Shown one piece after another: positions 11,312-20,711 of a DNA stretch of 64,000 nucleotides (position 1 is the stretch's first letter; every line of letters starts with the position of its first letter). Source of the stretch: Lathyrus oleraceus (Eukaryota; Streptophyta; Magnoliopsida; Fabales; Fabaceae); the NCBI RefSeq assembly GCF_024323335.1, contig NC_066585.1:184220294-184284293 (forward strand), read 5' to 3'. The notes beneath the pieces are model-generated. The model was not told the origin of the DNA. It made no database searches and was given only the letters and a program-made list of their open reading frames with translations. The position numbers and the translations under genes are program-made.

Positions 11312-11725
11312 CAAAGCAGATCTAGCCAGAAGATCGAAGAAGATCTAGCCAGAAGATCGAAGTCAGGTCTAGCCCGAAGACCGGAAATAGATTCAGCCAG
11401 AGAATCGAAACAATTCAGATCTAGCCAGAAGATCGAAGTAGATTCAGCCAGAGAATCAAAGGAAATAGATTCATCCAGAGAATCGAAACAAAGAAGATCT
11501 AGCCAGAAGATCGAAAATCGCAACAATTCAGATCTAGCCAGAGAATCAAAGGAAATAGATTCAGCCAGAGAATCGAAACGAAGGAGATCTAGCCAGAAGA
11601 TCGAAGAAGATCTAGCCAGAAGATCAAAATCGTATCCAGCCCGAGGATCAAAATTAATATCCAACCAGAGGACTAAATTGAGTATAGGTTCAGCCAGAGG
11701 ATCGAAACTCCAGATTAAGCCAGAG
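11312..11725 (+). repeat. Irregular array of about 16 short stem-loops
   Basis: Units of 21-36 bp each carry a 5 bp stem around a 7-base loop AGCC(A/C)GA: GATCT/AGATC, GATTC/GAATC, GGTCT/AGACC, and GATCC/GGATC just upstream at about 10723. Stem sequences differ between units but usually stay complementary. The array sits inside an open frame of 228 codons (11195-11881) that is a by-product of the repeat. Confidence 0.75.
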
Positions 11726-11879
11726 GATCGGAAGAAAGATAAACAGCGCGGTGTATTTCCGCGTTTTTGTGGTATTCTCGGAGCACAAATTTTCGGTCTG
11801 TCTTTGGTATTCAATCACAGCTCACCCCGTTTGTCTGATAAGCTGTTCGCTTTCATCCTACTCGGGTTAGCTGATGATT

Positions 11880-11892
11880 GAATAGGGGCAGC
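11880..11892 (+). promoter_or_regulatory. Polypurine tract of Ogre 1
   Basis: GAATAGGGGCAGC immediately precedes the 3' LTR. The same text precedes the Ogre 2 3' LTR (29383-29395), and a variant (AATAGGGGCATC) precedes the Ogre 5 3' LTR on the minus strand. It would prime plus-strand DNA synthesis. Confidence 0.75.
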
Positions 11893-11980
11893 TGTAACAC
11901 CCCAAAATTTGCCCTCCTCATTCATGCATTCATTTAGCATTTCATATTGCATTTCATCATGTCAATCAGAATTAGATCTA

Positions 11981-12085
11981 AAAAAAAAAAAACGAAAAAA
12001 AAAAAAAAAAAAAAAAACGAAAAAAAAAAATAATTTTTTACAAAAAAAAAAAAAATTTAATTAATTAATTAATTAATTAATTAAA
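11981..12085. repeat. Poly-A and (TTAA)n tract in U3 of Ogre 1
   Basis: Runs of A broken by single C and G bases are followed by seven or so TTAA/TTAAT units. It is simple sequence that sits where other Ogre LTRs have about 0.8 kb more U3. Confidence 0.85.
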
Positions 12086-12158
12086 TAAATAAAATATAAT
12101 AAAAAAATTTGGACTTGAGTCTTTCTCATTTGAGCCCACAAAACCATGAAATTCAGTC

Positions 12159-12166
12159 TATAAATA
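12159..12166 (+). promoter_or_regulatory. TATA box of the Ogre 1 3' LTR
   Basis: TATAAATA is identical to the 5' LTR box at 3484-3491 and has the same flanks. In this 3' LTR it could drive outward transcription into the copia A remnant. Confidence 0.55.
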
Positions 12167-13585
12167 CCAAGGCTTCACTTGAGAGAACACAGAAGAGGAG
12201 AAGAAAGAAGAGAAGCAAAATACTCTGAGGTTTCCTTGGAACAAAACCCTGAGGAAAAAGATAGTGAGAGAAGACCTAACGGAGTTCAGAGCAGCCTCCA
12301 AACCCCGAAGGGAACTCAACTACACAGAATCACCTCTGCCTCACATAAACCCTCTCCAATCAGGTTTGCCTTTATTCCCATTACCTTTTGCTTTGAAGTT
12401 GAATACTCTGAATGTATGAGGTATGATGAATGAATTTCATTAGGTTTTTCGCCCATGGGTTTAATATGTATATGAATGTATAAACAATGCCTTGAATGTT
12501 TAACCGTTTAATTTTTGAGTGTATGCCACAGGGTTTGAGGTTTCTGAAACCATACTGTTATTCATGAAAAAAATGCTTATGGTGTTTCACTAACCCTTTT
12601 GTTGAGTTTTTGTGAGGGCTCACATGACTTTTGCAGGGATAACTTGCGTGGTTTCCCACTTTATTTGTGGGATAACCCCTGGAGGTTCATTCCGTTTACC
12701 TGTACTGACTCACTTTTCTTTGATGGCATTAGCTTGGAAGGATCTCAGGGTTTCCCATTCCTCTAATTGTTGTTACTTCAGATCTTTATCCGCGTGGTAC
12801 TTTTACATTTTTCCCGCATTTTACTGCTTTCCTAGCTGGAAGACCTCGATAGGAGGCAACGTTTGAGCCCCTTGGTGGCATTTTACTTTGAGATACATGT
12901 TTTGTGTTTTGTATTCATATCCCTGCAGGTAGCGCGGTTCCTTCGTCAAGGACTGCCCTTTTTGCCCTTGAGCATCCCAAACCCTAAAACCCAAAGCAAC
13001 ACGTTAACTCCTTCTATTACAGGCGAGTAAGTCTCCAAAGGTCGAGCATCTGGTAGATTGCGTAGTAACGTTGTTCGCCCAAAACCCAATCCATAACCCC
13101 GTAGTTAGCCGAACTACGTTTTGCTCTGATTCTCAGGCCAGATGAGATACGTAGGCATAAGACGCGATGTCTTAGCGAGCACACATCCCCCCAACCCATA
13201 GGTCAGCCGAGCTACGAAGACTTTGATTCTCATATTCAGATGAGATACGTATGCAGTGGATGTGACATCCGCGCGAGTCATTTTCATTTAACCCTTTTTT
13301 TTTGGTAAACAGCACAAGATAAACCCACACCCTTTAGACAAGAACTACAAAAGTGGATCCCGTAGAGTACTACGGATGCGTAGGGGTGCTAATACCTTCC
13401 CTTCGCATAACCGACTCCCGAACCCAAGATTTGGTTGCGAGACCCCGTCTTGTCCTTTCCTTTTTCAGGTTTACTTCGAGCGTTTCCTTTCCCTCCTTTG
13501 GGATGAATAACGCACGGTGGCGACTCTTCTGTCTTTTTCTTTCGCCGGTTGTTTTTTTTCGCACTGTATTTTTCAGGTTGCGACA

Positions 13586-14444
13586 TTGGGGAACTAACCT
13601 ACTTTCTTGGAATGCAAGTCAACCAAATGGAGGACTCTATGTTTCTCTCCCAAAGCAAGTATGCCAAAAACATCGTTAAGAAGTTTGGTATGGATAATGC
13701 TAGGCACAAAAGGACTCCTACTCCTACTCATCTGAAGTTAACCAAAGATGATGGAGGGCCTAGTGTTGATCAATGCTTGTATAGAAACATGATAGGCAGT
13801 CTACTATATCTAACTGCAAGTAGACCTGACATTTCTTATGCAGTTGGAGTGTGTGCGAGATATCAAGCAGAGCCTAAGGTGAGCCACTTGAATCAAGTCA
13901 AAAGGATTCTCAAGTACATCAATGGGACTTGTGACTATGGGATGCTGTACTCACATGGGTCTGAGCCCGTCCTATTTGGGTACTGTGATGCTGACTGGGC
14001 TGGAAGTGCTGATGACAGAAAAAGCACATCAGGAGGATGTTTCTTCTTAGGAGACAATCTCATATCTTGGTTCAGCAAGAAGCAGAACTGTGTATCCCTG
14101 TCCACTGCAGAGGCTGAATACATAGCTGCTGGAAGCAGTTGTTCCCAACTGGTGTGGATGAAACAGATGCTCACTGAGTACAATGTCACTCAAAATGTCA
14201 TGACATTATTCTGTGATAATCTCAGTGCCATCAATATTTCCAAGAATCCCATCCAACACAGCAGGACCAAACATATTGATATTAGACATCACTTCATCAG
14301 AGATCTGGTGGAAGACAAGGTGATCACTTTGGAACATGTAGCCACTGAACTGCAACTGGATGACATATTTACAAAGGCTCTGGATGCTACTCAGTTTGAA
14401 AATTTAAGGGGCAAACTGGGAATATGTCTCTCTGAGACCTTATA
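13586..14444 (+). pseudogene. pol: Copia A pol, second part: end of RT and RNase H
   Basis: It starts in frame with GELTYFLGMQVNQ of the RT thumb region, right at the Ogre 1 3' LTR end, and runs to the stop at 14442-14444. RNase H motifs are present: YCDADWAGSADDRKSTSGG (first Asp), STAEAEYIAA (Glu) and FCDNLSAI (Asp), then HSRTKHIDIRHHF and DIFTKAL typical of the copia C-terminus. No stop is seen in this part. The YVDD stretch before it is missing, so it joins nothing usable. Confidence 0.87.
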
Positions 14445-15108
14445 GCAACCAATGATGTTTGGAATATATTTATTGGAACTATGTTCTGATTGGTCAACAG
14501 ATCATAGCTATACCACATGCAACAAGTGTGGCAACAAGAGGGTAAGGAGACACCCTAACGTGAGAAGGCCTATGCACCTGCGGGAATTCAAGGACGTTGT
14601 TCATGCAGGAGTGGTTCTGGAGGTCAGAAACAAAGTCATGGCATCTGATATGGCTGTACCAACAGTAAAGCAAAAGTGGGAGATTACTTGATCAAAGCTG
14701 TGAAGCAAGATCAAGTGGGTGCCAACTTGGTTGAAACTGTGAAGTAAAACCAAGTCTGTAAGTCTGTCAATTGTTTCTGTTGTTGGCTTTGGCAACATTT
14801 CTGACAAAAAGGGGGAGTAACAGTGGTGATACCCCAGACAACAGATTGGTCTGTTAAAAACAGACGTTCGTGACAGATTCGAAGATTCCCTCCCCTGCAG
14901 CTGATGTGTGCTGCAATTAGAAGTTTTTATTTAACTTTTGTATGTGTGCTGTTATGTGAAGTTTTACTTAACTTCCATGTGTGTGAGTGTGCTGCCGCTC
15001 TGAGTGTATTAGCTAGGTTTATTTCCTGCTAGATGTGTGATTCCGCTGCTATGAACTCTGTTATGGGGATCAAAGTGTTTTAGCCAAAAATTTGCCAAAG
15101 GGGGAGTT
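14445..15108 (+). other. Copia A 3' UTR with two polypurine tracts
   Basis: No gene. AAAAAGGGGGAG at about 14806-14817 and AAAGGGGGAG at about 15097-15106 are the repeated purine tracts typical of Sireviruses. The second directly precedes the 3' LTR (TTTGTAGGTG). Copia B shows the same arrangement at 50196-50282. Confidence 0.75.
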
Positions 15109-15160
15109 TGTAGGTGTTTAATTGGCTGCATTATATGGTAAAACACTAGCTGGATTCTAA

Positions 15161-15741
15161 TGTCTTGACTGATGTCATGACATGGTGTGTATGTGTGACT
15201 GCATTGTAGGTTAGAATATCTAACTGTACTCTGATGTCTTGACTGATGTCATGACACACTTGAGTAGTTACTACAGGATTAGCTAATACAGGATTTAGTG
15301 AATGTCAAACTGGATGTTGTGACATTCATTCCTGTCAGCAGATACTAAGGAATAGAACAGCTTGTATTCTGTTAGAACTTAGTATTTATTTCCAGTCTGA
15401 TTATCAAGGAAATACCAGACCTGGCATAAGGCCTACTGACTGAATGTCAAACTGGATGTTATGACATTCATCATTGACAGCATATACTGAACAATAGACA
15501 GAGTGGTGTTCTGGTACACTTCAGTATGTTTCTTAGTTTGTTCTTCAAGAGGATAACAGAACTAACTTTAGGCCAAATGTGTAAATGTCAAATTGGATAC
15601 TTTGACATTTATTAATGTAAGTTGTTACTGTAGAATGGTCAGTTTGGTCATGTACATGTCAGCAAAATTGTACAGTCTGTTTTCTGGAAAAACAGACTTA
15701 GCATATGATCCTTGATGTCAAGCTGAATGTCGTGACATTCA
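15161..15741. repeat. Spaced palindromic motif in the copia A LTR, 4 copies plus 2 short ones
   Basis: The unit is GAATGTCAAACTGGATGT followed by TGTGACATTC, i.e. AATGTC...GACATT inverted halves. Copies lie near 15299-15328, 15442-15470, 15582-15610 and 15723-15741, about 120-145 bp apart. A shorter palindrome TGATGTCATGACA lies near 15170 and 15244. Spacing and symmetry look like binding sites for a dimeric protein. Confidence 0.65.
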
Positions 15742-15974
15742 CTCCTGACAGCATATGCTATATTGTAGGTTGTTCAGTTTTCTGTTTCAGCTTTTTCTCA
15801 GGCTATTCTTCAGGGATTCAACAGCTGAGAGAAAATCCAGGAAATCAACAACCAAGCTACATTTAATGAACCTAACAAATAGCCTATTTGTTAGTAACCT
15901 AGATGTGGAATTTAGGGGAACTCGCGTGACCTTAAATTCAGGAGAATACAAGTGCAAAGGCCCAAGTACTGCAA

Positions 15975-15982
15975 TATAAAAG
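15975..15982 (+). promoter_or_regulatory. TATA box of the copia A LTR
   Basis: TATAAAAG stands in a GC-richer stretch downstream of the palindromic repeats, a usual spot for a Sirevirus LTR promoter. Only sequence supports it. Confidence 0.55.
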
Positions 15983-16543
15983 GAAGTCGTTCCTTCATTC
16001 AGAACTGGGGATTTTGAGGCGTGAAGATTTAGTGTGTCCATCATACTTCACTGCTGTATTTTTGTGAGTCTTGTATTAGACATATCTTGTAAGCCAAGCC
16101 ATTATCACGTAGATGATTGCATTGGTATAGGGTGTTCATTGAGTTGTAAGTGTTGTGTCGCTCAAAGCTTTTAAGCGTGAGTGCTGTGTATCTTGATTAA
16201 AGCTGTAAAGCACAATCAAGAGTTGTTTGAAGTGTGACTTCAAAGTTGTCTTTAATATTGATTAAAGGTAGTAATCATTGAGGTGATTGAGGGGGAGTGA
16301 GTAGGAACTCTGATCTTAGTGTAAGATTGAAATTGCATTGGGTAAGGATTAAGTGACAAGTTGTAAACGGGTGAGTTTAGCTTTGAATTAATACTACTGA
16401 TAGTGGATTTCCTCCCTGGCTTGGTAGCCCCCAGATGTAGGTCATGTTGGACTGAACTGGGTAAACAATTACTTGTGTTATTTACTGCACTTACTTTTAA
16501 GTTCTGCATAATTCTTGTCTGTGCAGAATTGGATGTCATAACA

Positions 16544-17241
16544 ACCCGAGTGACATCTAAAGTCTGATAACTAGAATTTCAGCATTTATGTTTGCATTTA
16601 TGTTCGCATTCATTCATTTTCATCTGTTCATCTGGCTGTGCTGTGTTGTCTCTCTGTTGGGGTGGGAGTTACTTGAGGTAAAAGGCCCAATACCCAGGCT
16701 ATGAGTGAAATCTAGGAAACCTAGGAATAGAGTGATTCATGGGAAGCGGGTGGTATTGCGCCACTTAGCGGAACATTGAGATCACGAGCAGTTCAGACTC
16801 TGATGGGGTATTATCGTTACATACTTCGGGTGTGTACTTGATGATATTCTGTGAAAGGTTATTTATGCTGCATTTCTCTCGACCTTACCTTGGCCTAGAT
16901 GACACCAGTGAGTGGGGAGGGGATGATCATTATTACAGGTACAGTTGGTGACTTGTGGTCCTGTTGGTGACTCTTGGTTTTTCAGATGACAGTTCCTCAG
17001 ATGACTTTGGGTTTCAGATGAATTGTGATTCCGAGTTCAAGCCGAAGCTTTGATCCGGTGTTCTGAGATGCACAGCCTGCCAGTCTTGTCTGCATCATTT
17101 GCATCATAGCATGTTTATTTTCAAAAAGATACGCAATAAAAAAAAAGAATTGAGAAAAAAGAAAAAGAAAAAAGAAAAAAGCTAATCTCCGCATGCATAT
17201 CATTTCTCAAGTTCATTCAGGAGTTCGATTCACTGATAGAG
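16544..17241 (+). other. Ogre 2 leader (3' part)
   Basis: No gene. Text around 16615-16860 resembles the Ogre leader of Ogre 1 (CATCTGTT...GGCTGTG). An A/G-only tract of about 40 bp lies at 17138-17180. It leads into the ORF1 ATG at 17242. Confidence 0.6.
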
Positions 17242-18882
17242 ATGGCAACAGTCCCAGAGTTGAAGCGGAAGACTTGTTCCTATAGCTTTCACCGTGAGTG
17301 TTTGACGTCGCTGATAGAGTTGAGCAACTTTGTGACTAGTGGTAATCAGAAGGGGTTTGTTGATCAGTATGGGGATATTCTGACACTGTTGAAGATGGTA
17401 GTCGATTCAGTGCCGTTGTAGACTCTTCTACAGTTCTACGACCCAGAGCTTCGTTGTTTCACCTTTCAAGATTATCAGTTGGCGCCTACTCTTGAGGAGT
17501 ACTCCATTCTGTTGAATGTTCCTATCCAGTATCAGGTTCCTTTCCTGGATATTCCGAAGGAGGTTGATTTCAGAGTTGTCTCCAGAGCTCTCCATTTGGG
17601 TATCAAGGAAGTCAGTGATAATTGGAAGTTCAGTGGGGATGTCATGGGTTTGCCTTTGAGGTTTCTGTTGAGAGTAGCTAGAGAAGAAGCTGAGAAAGGG
17701 AATTGGGGAGCTTTTCATGCTCAGTTAGCTGTCATGATCTATGGGATTGTCTTGTTCCCGAGTATGCCCAACTTTGTGGACTATGCTGCAGTCATTATCT
17801 TCCTTGGAGGAAACCCGGCTCCTACTCTGTTAGCTGACACTTACTATGCTATCCACAGTAGGCATGGTAAGGGTGGAGCTATCAGATGTTGTCTCCCACT
17901 TTTGCTCAGATGGTTCTTGTCTCTCCTGCCAGTCAATGGACCTTTTATGGATGCTCAGAGCACTCATAAGTGGACTCAGAGGGTTATGTCTCTTACTTCA
18001 TATGATATCAGATGGAAGTCTTACTGGATGGATGTGCGTAATGTCATCATGAGTTGTGGAGAATTCCGGAATGTGCCACTTGTAGGGACTAAGGGTTGCA
18101 TCAATTACAACCCGGTTCTTTCTCTTCGCCAGCTAGGGTACGTGATGAAAGGAAGACCACTTGATGCTGAGATAGCTGAGAGTGTGTATTTTGAGAAGCG
18201 AAGTGACCCTGTTAGATTGGAGCAGATAGGAAGAGCTTGGAAGTCTATTGGTGTTAAGGATGGAGCTGTCTTAGGGAAGAAGTTTGCCATTGCTATGCCT
18301 GACTACACTGAGTGGATCAAGAAGAGAGTGGAAACTTTGTTGTTGCCCTATGATAAGATGAATCCTCTGCAAGTACAACCACCTTTGATCCTTGCTGAGA
18401 GTGTACCTGCTGAGCAGTACAAGCAAGCCCTGATGGAGAATCGTCGGTTGAAGGAGAAAGAGCAAGATGCCCAGATGGAGTTGTACCAAGCCAAAGCTGA
18501 TAGGTTGAACCTGACTCATCAACTCAGAGACATCCAGAGTGTAGATGTTGGAGGAGTAAGGAGCAAGAAGAGATCTTATGAAGAGATGGAGAACTTGCTG
18601 AATGCAGAGCACCGAGAATGCTTGAGGTTGCAGAGAGCTGAAGCCAGCTATCAGAAGAATATCAGAGACTTGGAGAAACAACTCAGAAACAAAGATATCC
18701 AGTTGAAGAAGGAAGTTGACTTGAGACATGCATCGGGGGACCAACTTGGAAGAGAAGTTGGGGAGCTTAGAAGACAGTTGAAGGAGAAGATCACTCCCTT
18801 GCCAGAATGTTCAGAGTGTGACCTGTTGATAGACCAATGTCATTACTTGAAGACTCTCATTCCTGGAAGTCGTTTGTCTTAG
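17242..18882 (+). pseudogene. Ogre 2 ORF1 (extra ORF upstream of gag), one internal stop
   Basis: Ogre elements carry an ORF before gag whose function is unknown. This one starts at ATG 17242 (MATVPELKRK) and runs 546 codons with one TAG at 17419-17421, which could be a CAG changed to TAG (before TLLQFYDPE). The first ~330 residues look like the plant mobile domain/aminotransferase-like group (FYDPELRCFTFQDYQLAPTL, then EEYSILLNVP). The last ~180 residues (EQYKQALMENRRLKEKEQ... LEKQLRNKDIQLKKEV) form long coiled coil. The Ogre 3 fragment at 34160-34394 matches the N-terminus, including LVQFYDP and FPDFLLLPT. Function is not predictable from sequence. Confidence 0.72.
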
Positions 18883-19289
18883 CTTGTACTCCTGATGTTT
18901 ATGTTGAGAATCACCCCCAGGCTTGTTAGGTGGGATTCATTGTCGTACTCTGGTTACTTGGATCTTTGAATCTTTGTCGTATGATCCTGTTGCTCTTATA
19001 TATAGATGAGATTGTTGGTTTCACCTTGTACTTATTGCTCTCGTGTATGTTGTTCCTGCATTTCTGTGTTGTTCTTGCTGCAGGTTGCCATCTTTCGAAG
19101 ATGAATCAGGCTCTTTGAATGCCTGAGAAATGAGCATATCATGTGCATCATATGCATTAGCATCACACTCATATCATTTTGCATAACAAGTGTTCTTGTT
19201 CGCGACTTCTCACTCTGGTTCCTGTGTCAGGCAGGATAGCTGATCGAAGACTGCACCGGTACTCAACCAGACTTAATCATCAGAGGAAC
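18883..19289 (+). other. Spacer between ORF1 and gag in Ogre 2
   Basis: No gene. T-rich, with a CATCATATGCATTAGCATCAC stretch also recognisable in Ogre 1 before gag. Candidate splice acceptors (TGCTGCAG near 19076-19083, GTGTCAG near 19222) could join a leader exon to gag; this is not shown. Confidence 0.45.
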
Positions 19290-20711
19290 ATGGACCAGGT
19301 TCAGGCAGAATTAGCTGAGATGAGGGCAAACATGGCCCAGTTTATGACTATGATGCAGGGCGTTGTCCAAGGGCAGGAGGAACTGCGTGCCTTAGCCCAA
19401 AGACAAGAAATCGTGATTCCGCAGTCCAACCGAGCGTCGCCAGTGGGCGTCCCAGTTCATGAGAATGTTAATGTTGTTGCTCCCGTCAATGACTATGCTG
19501 TGGGTGATGAGTTAAGGGGGATCAGAATCAACGGACAGCCTCTTGCTGCAGAGACTGTCAATGCCAGAGCTACCCGGGCTCCGATTCGTCATCCTGCTCC
19601 GATTGTTGATAGACAAGAGGACATGTTCACTTTGCTTAGTGAAGATGATGAAGCTGTTGAAAGAGTTGAAGAGAGGGATCGGAAAGTTGATGCCCTTGCT
19701 GAGAAAATAAGAGCTATGGAATGTCAGAATTCCCTGGGCTTCGATGTGACCAACATGGGTCTGGTAGAGGGGTTGAGGATTCCCTACAAATTCAAAGCAC
19801 CCTCGTTCGATAAGTATAACGGTACTTCTTGCCCTCGCACCCATGTGCAGGCTTATTATCGGAAGATCTCTGCTTACACCGATGATGAGAAAATATGGAT
19901 GTATTTCTTCCAGGATAGCTTATCTGGGGCTTCCTTGGATTGGTATATGGAACTGAAGAGAGATTCTATCCGCTGTTGGAGGGATCTGGGTGAGGCCTTC
20001 TTGAGGCAGTACAAACATAATATGGACATGGCGCCGAGCCGGACTCAGCTGCAGAGTCTTTGTCAAAAATCCGGAGAAAGCTTCAAGGAGTACGCCCAAA
20101 GGTGGCGTGAATTGGCTGCAAGAGTACAACCCCCTATGCTGGAGAGGGAGTTGACTGACATGTTCATTGGTACTCTACAAGGTGTTTTCATGGACCGGAT
20201 GGGAAGCTGCCCATTCTGTAGTTTTTCAGACGTGGTTATCTGTGGAGAGAGGACAGAGAGCTTGATTAAAGCTGGTAAAATTCAAGATGTTGGGTCCTCG
20301 TCGTCCAAGAAACTGTTTGCTGGGGCACCTCGTCGGAGAGAGGGCGAAACCAATGCGGTACAACACCGAAGGGTTGTAAACAGAAATCAATATCGCCAGG
20401 TTGCTGCTGTAACCATCCCAGCACCTCAACCTCGTCAGCAACAGCAACAACAGAGGGTTCAACAACCGCCACAACAACAACAACAACGTCCGTATCAGCC
20501 AAGGCAGAGGATGCCTGATCGACGTTTTGACCCATTGCCGATGACCTATGCTGAGTTGCTACTTGAGTTGCTCAGACTAGGATTCGTGGAGTTGAGAACC
20601 ATGGCTCCGTTGACAAAAATACCACCTGGGTATGATGCCAACGTGTGATGTGATTTCCACTCTGGTGCGCCGGGACACCACATTGAAAACTGCAGGGCTT
20701 TTCATCATAAA
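19290..20711 (+). pseudogene. gag: Ogre 2 gag, broken before its zinc knuckle
   Basis: It starts at ATG 19290 (MDQVQAELAEMR, aligned with Ogre 1). The gag domain covers about residues 165-330 (CPRTHVQAYY, IWMYFFQDSLSGASLDWY, FKEYAQRWRELAARVQPP), followed by a Gln-rich tail. TGA at 20646-20648 cuts the frame just before CDFHSGAPGHHIENC, the zinc-knuckle-like motif. Ogre 1 has Arg (AGA) at this position, so a C-to-T change of CGA is a natural explanation. The same frame runs on into protease, so gag and pro form one polyprotein in the parent. Confidence 0.83.

Larger units (their letters stand above)
9314..11892 (+). other. Ogre 1 3' UTR, repeat- and hairpin-rich
   Basis: No gene. About 9314-9540 is the post-pol block shared with Ogre 2 (26318-26530) and Ogre 4 (52284-52460), with CCC-N4-GGG hairpins such as 9454-9463. 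9540-10080 shows no clear pattern. 10080-10620 repeats CCCCAG-AGAG-like motifs. Two tandem arrays follow (10749-11105 and 11312-11725). Hypervariable, tandem-repeat-rich 3' UTRs are established for plant Tat/Ogre elements. Confidence 0.75.
3411..13585 (+). mobile_element. Ogre 1: internally deleted, gag-retaining Tat/Ogre element
   Basis: A truncated 5' LTR (to 4909), PBS (4912-4929), gag, pol scraps, a repeat-rich 3' UTR, a purine tract and a full 3' LTR (11893-13585) define the element. It is inserted in copia A RT, which resumes at 13586. Against Ogre 2 it lacks ORF1, the protease core, nearly all of RT and most of the integrase. The two LTR copies differ at roughly 20 sites over 1.5 kb by eye (about 1.4%). 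At 1.3e-8 substitutions per site per year, a rate borrowed from rice, that is about half a million years. No target duplication can be tested because the left end is deleted. Confidence 0.88.
11893..13585 (+). repeat. Ogre 1 3' LTR, complete (1693 bp)
   Basis: It begins TGTAACACCCC after the purine tract and ends TTGCGACA, where copia A resumes. At about 1.7 kb it is short next to the 4.7-5.4 kb LTRs of Ogre 2, 3 and 5. TATA lies only 266 bp from the LTR start, against about 1.0-1.1 kb in the others, so much of U3 and of the region after the promoter is gone. Where both LTRs survive they have the same layout, so the shortening came before transposition. Confidence 0.88.
1..16543 (+). mobile_element. 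Copia A: decayed Ty1/copia Sirevirus, 5' end outside window, split by Ogre 1
   Basis: The two halves (1 to about 3385 and 13586-16543) together give gag, protease, integrase, RT and RNase H in copia order, then a 3' UTR with purine tracts and one LTR. Lineage is judged from the long gag with two zinc knuckles, the [10 protein letters not shown] protease motif and multiple AAAGGGGGAG tracts, all Sirevirus traits. The 5' LTR and gag start lie before the window. The element carries nonsense codons, a frameshift, a changed integrase catalytic residue and the Ogre 1 insertion, so it is dead. Its right end is placed from the CATAACA that resembles the LTR end of copia B; no second LTR is available, so that edge could be off by some tens of bases. 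Confidence 0.88.
15109..16543 (+). repeat. Copia A 3' LTR (right end approximate)
   Basis: It begins TGTAGGTGTTT after the purine tract. The end is placed at CATAACA (16543), like the TAACA end of copia B; sequence after about 16545 resembles Ogre leader. It contains a palindromic repeat series (15161-15741) and a TATA box. Confidence 0.68.

Noticed and set aside
11195..11881. 228-codon open frame on the + strand
   Set aside because: It is made by translation of the stem-loop repeat (Arg-Ser-Ser-Gln-Lys-Ile-type repeats), with no counterpart in Ogre 2.
14452..14691. 79-codon ORF after copia A pol with two CxxC-like pairs
   Set aside because: It lies in the 3' UTR before the purine tract, is short, and the Cys pairs do not form a recognisable zinc motif.
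16544..16600. A lost Ogre 2 5' LTR at the copia A edge due to deletion
   Set aside because: Insertion of copia A into the leader explains the missing LTR without a deletion; kept only as an alternative since flanks are outside the window.
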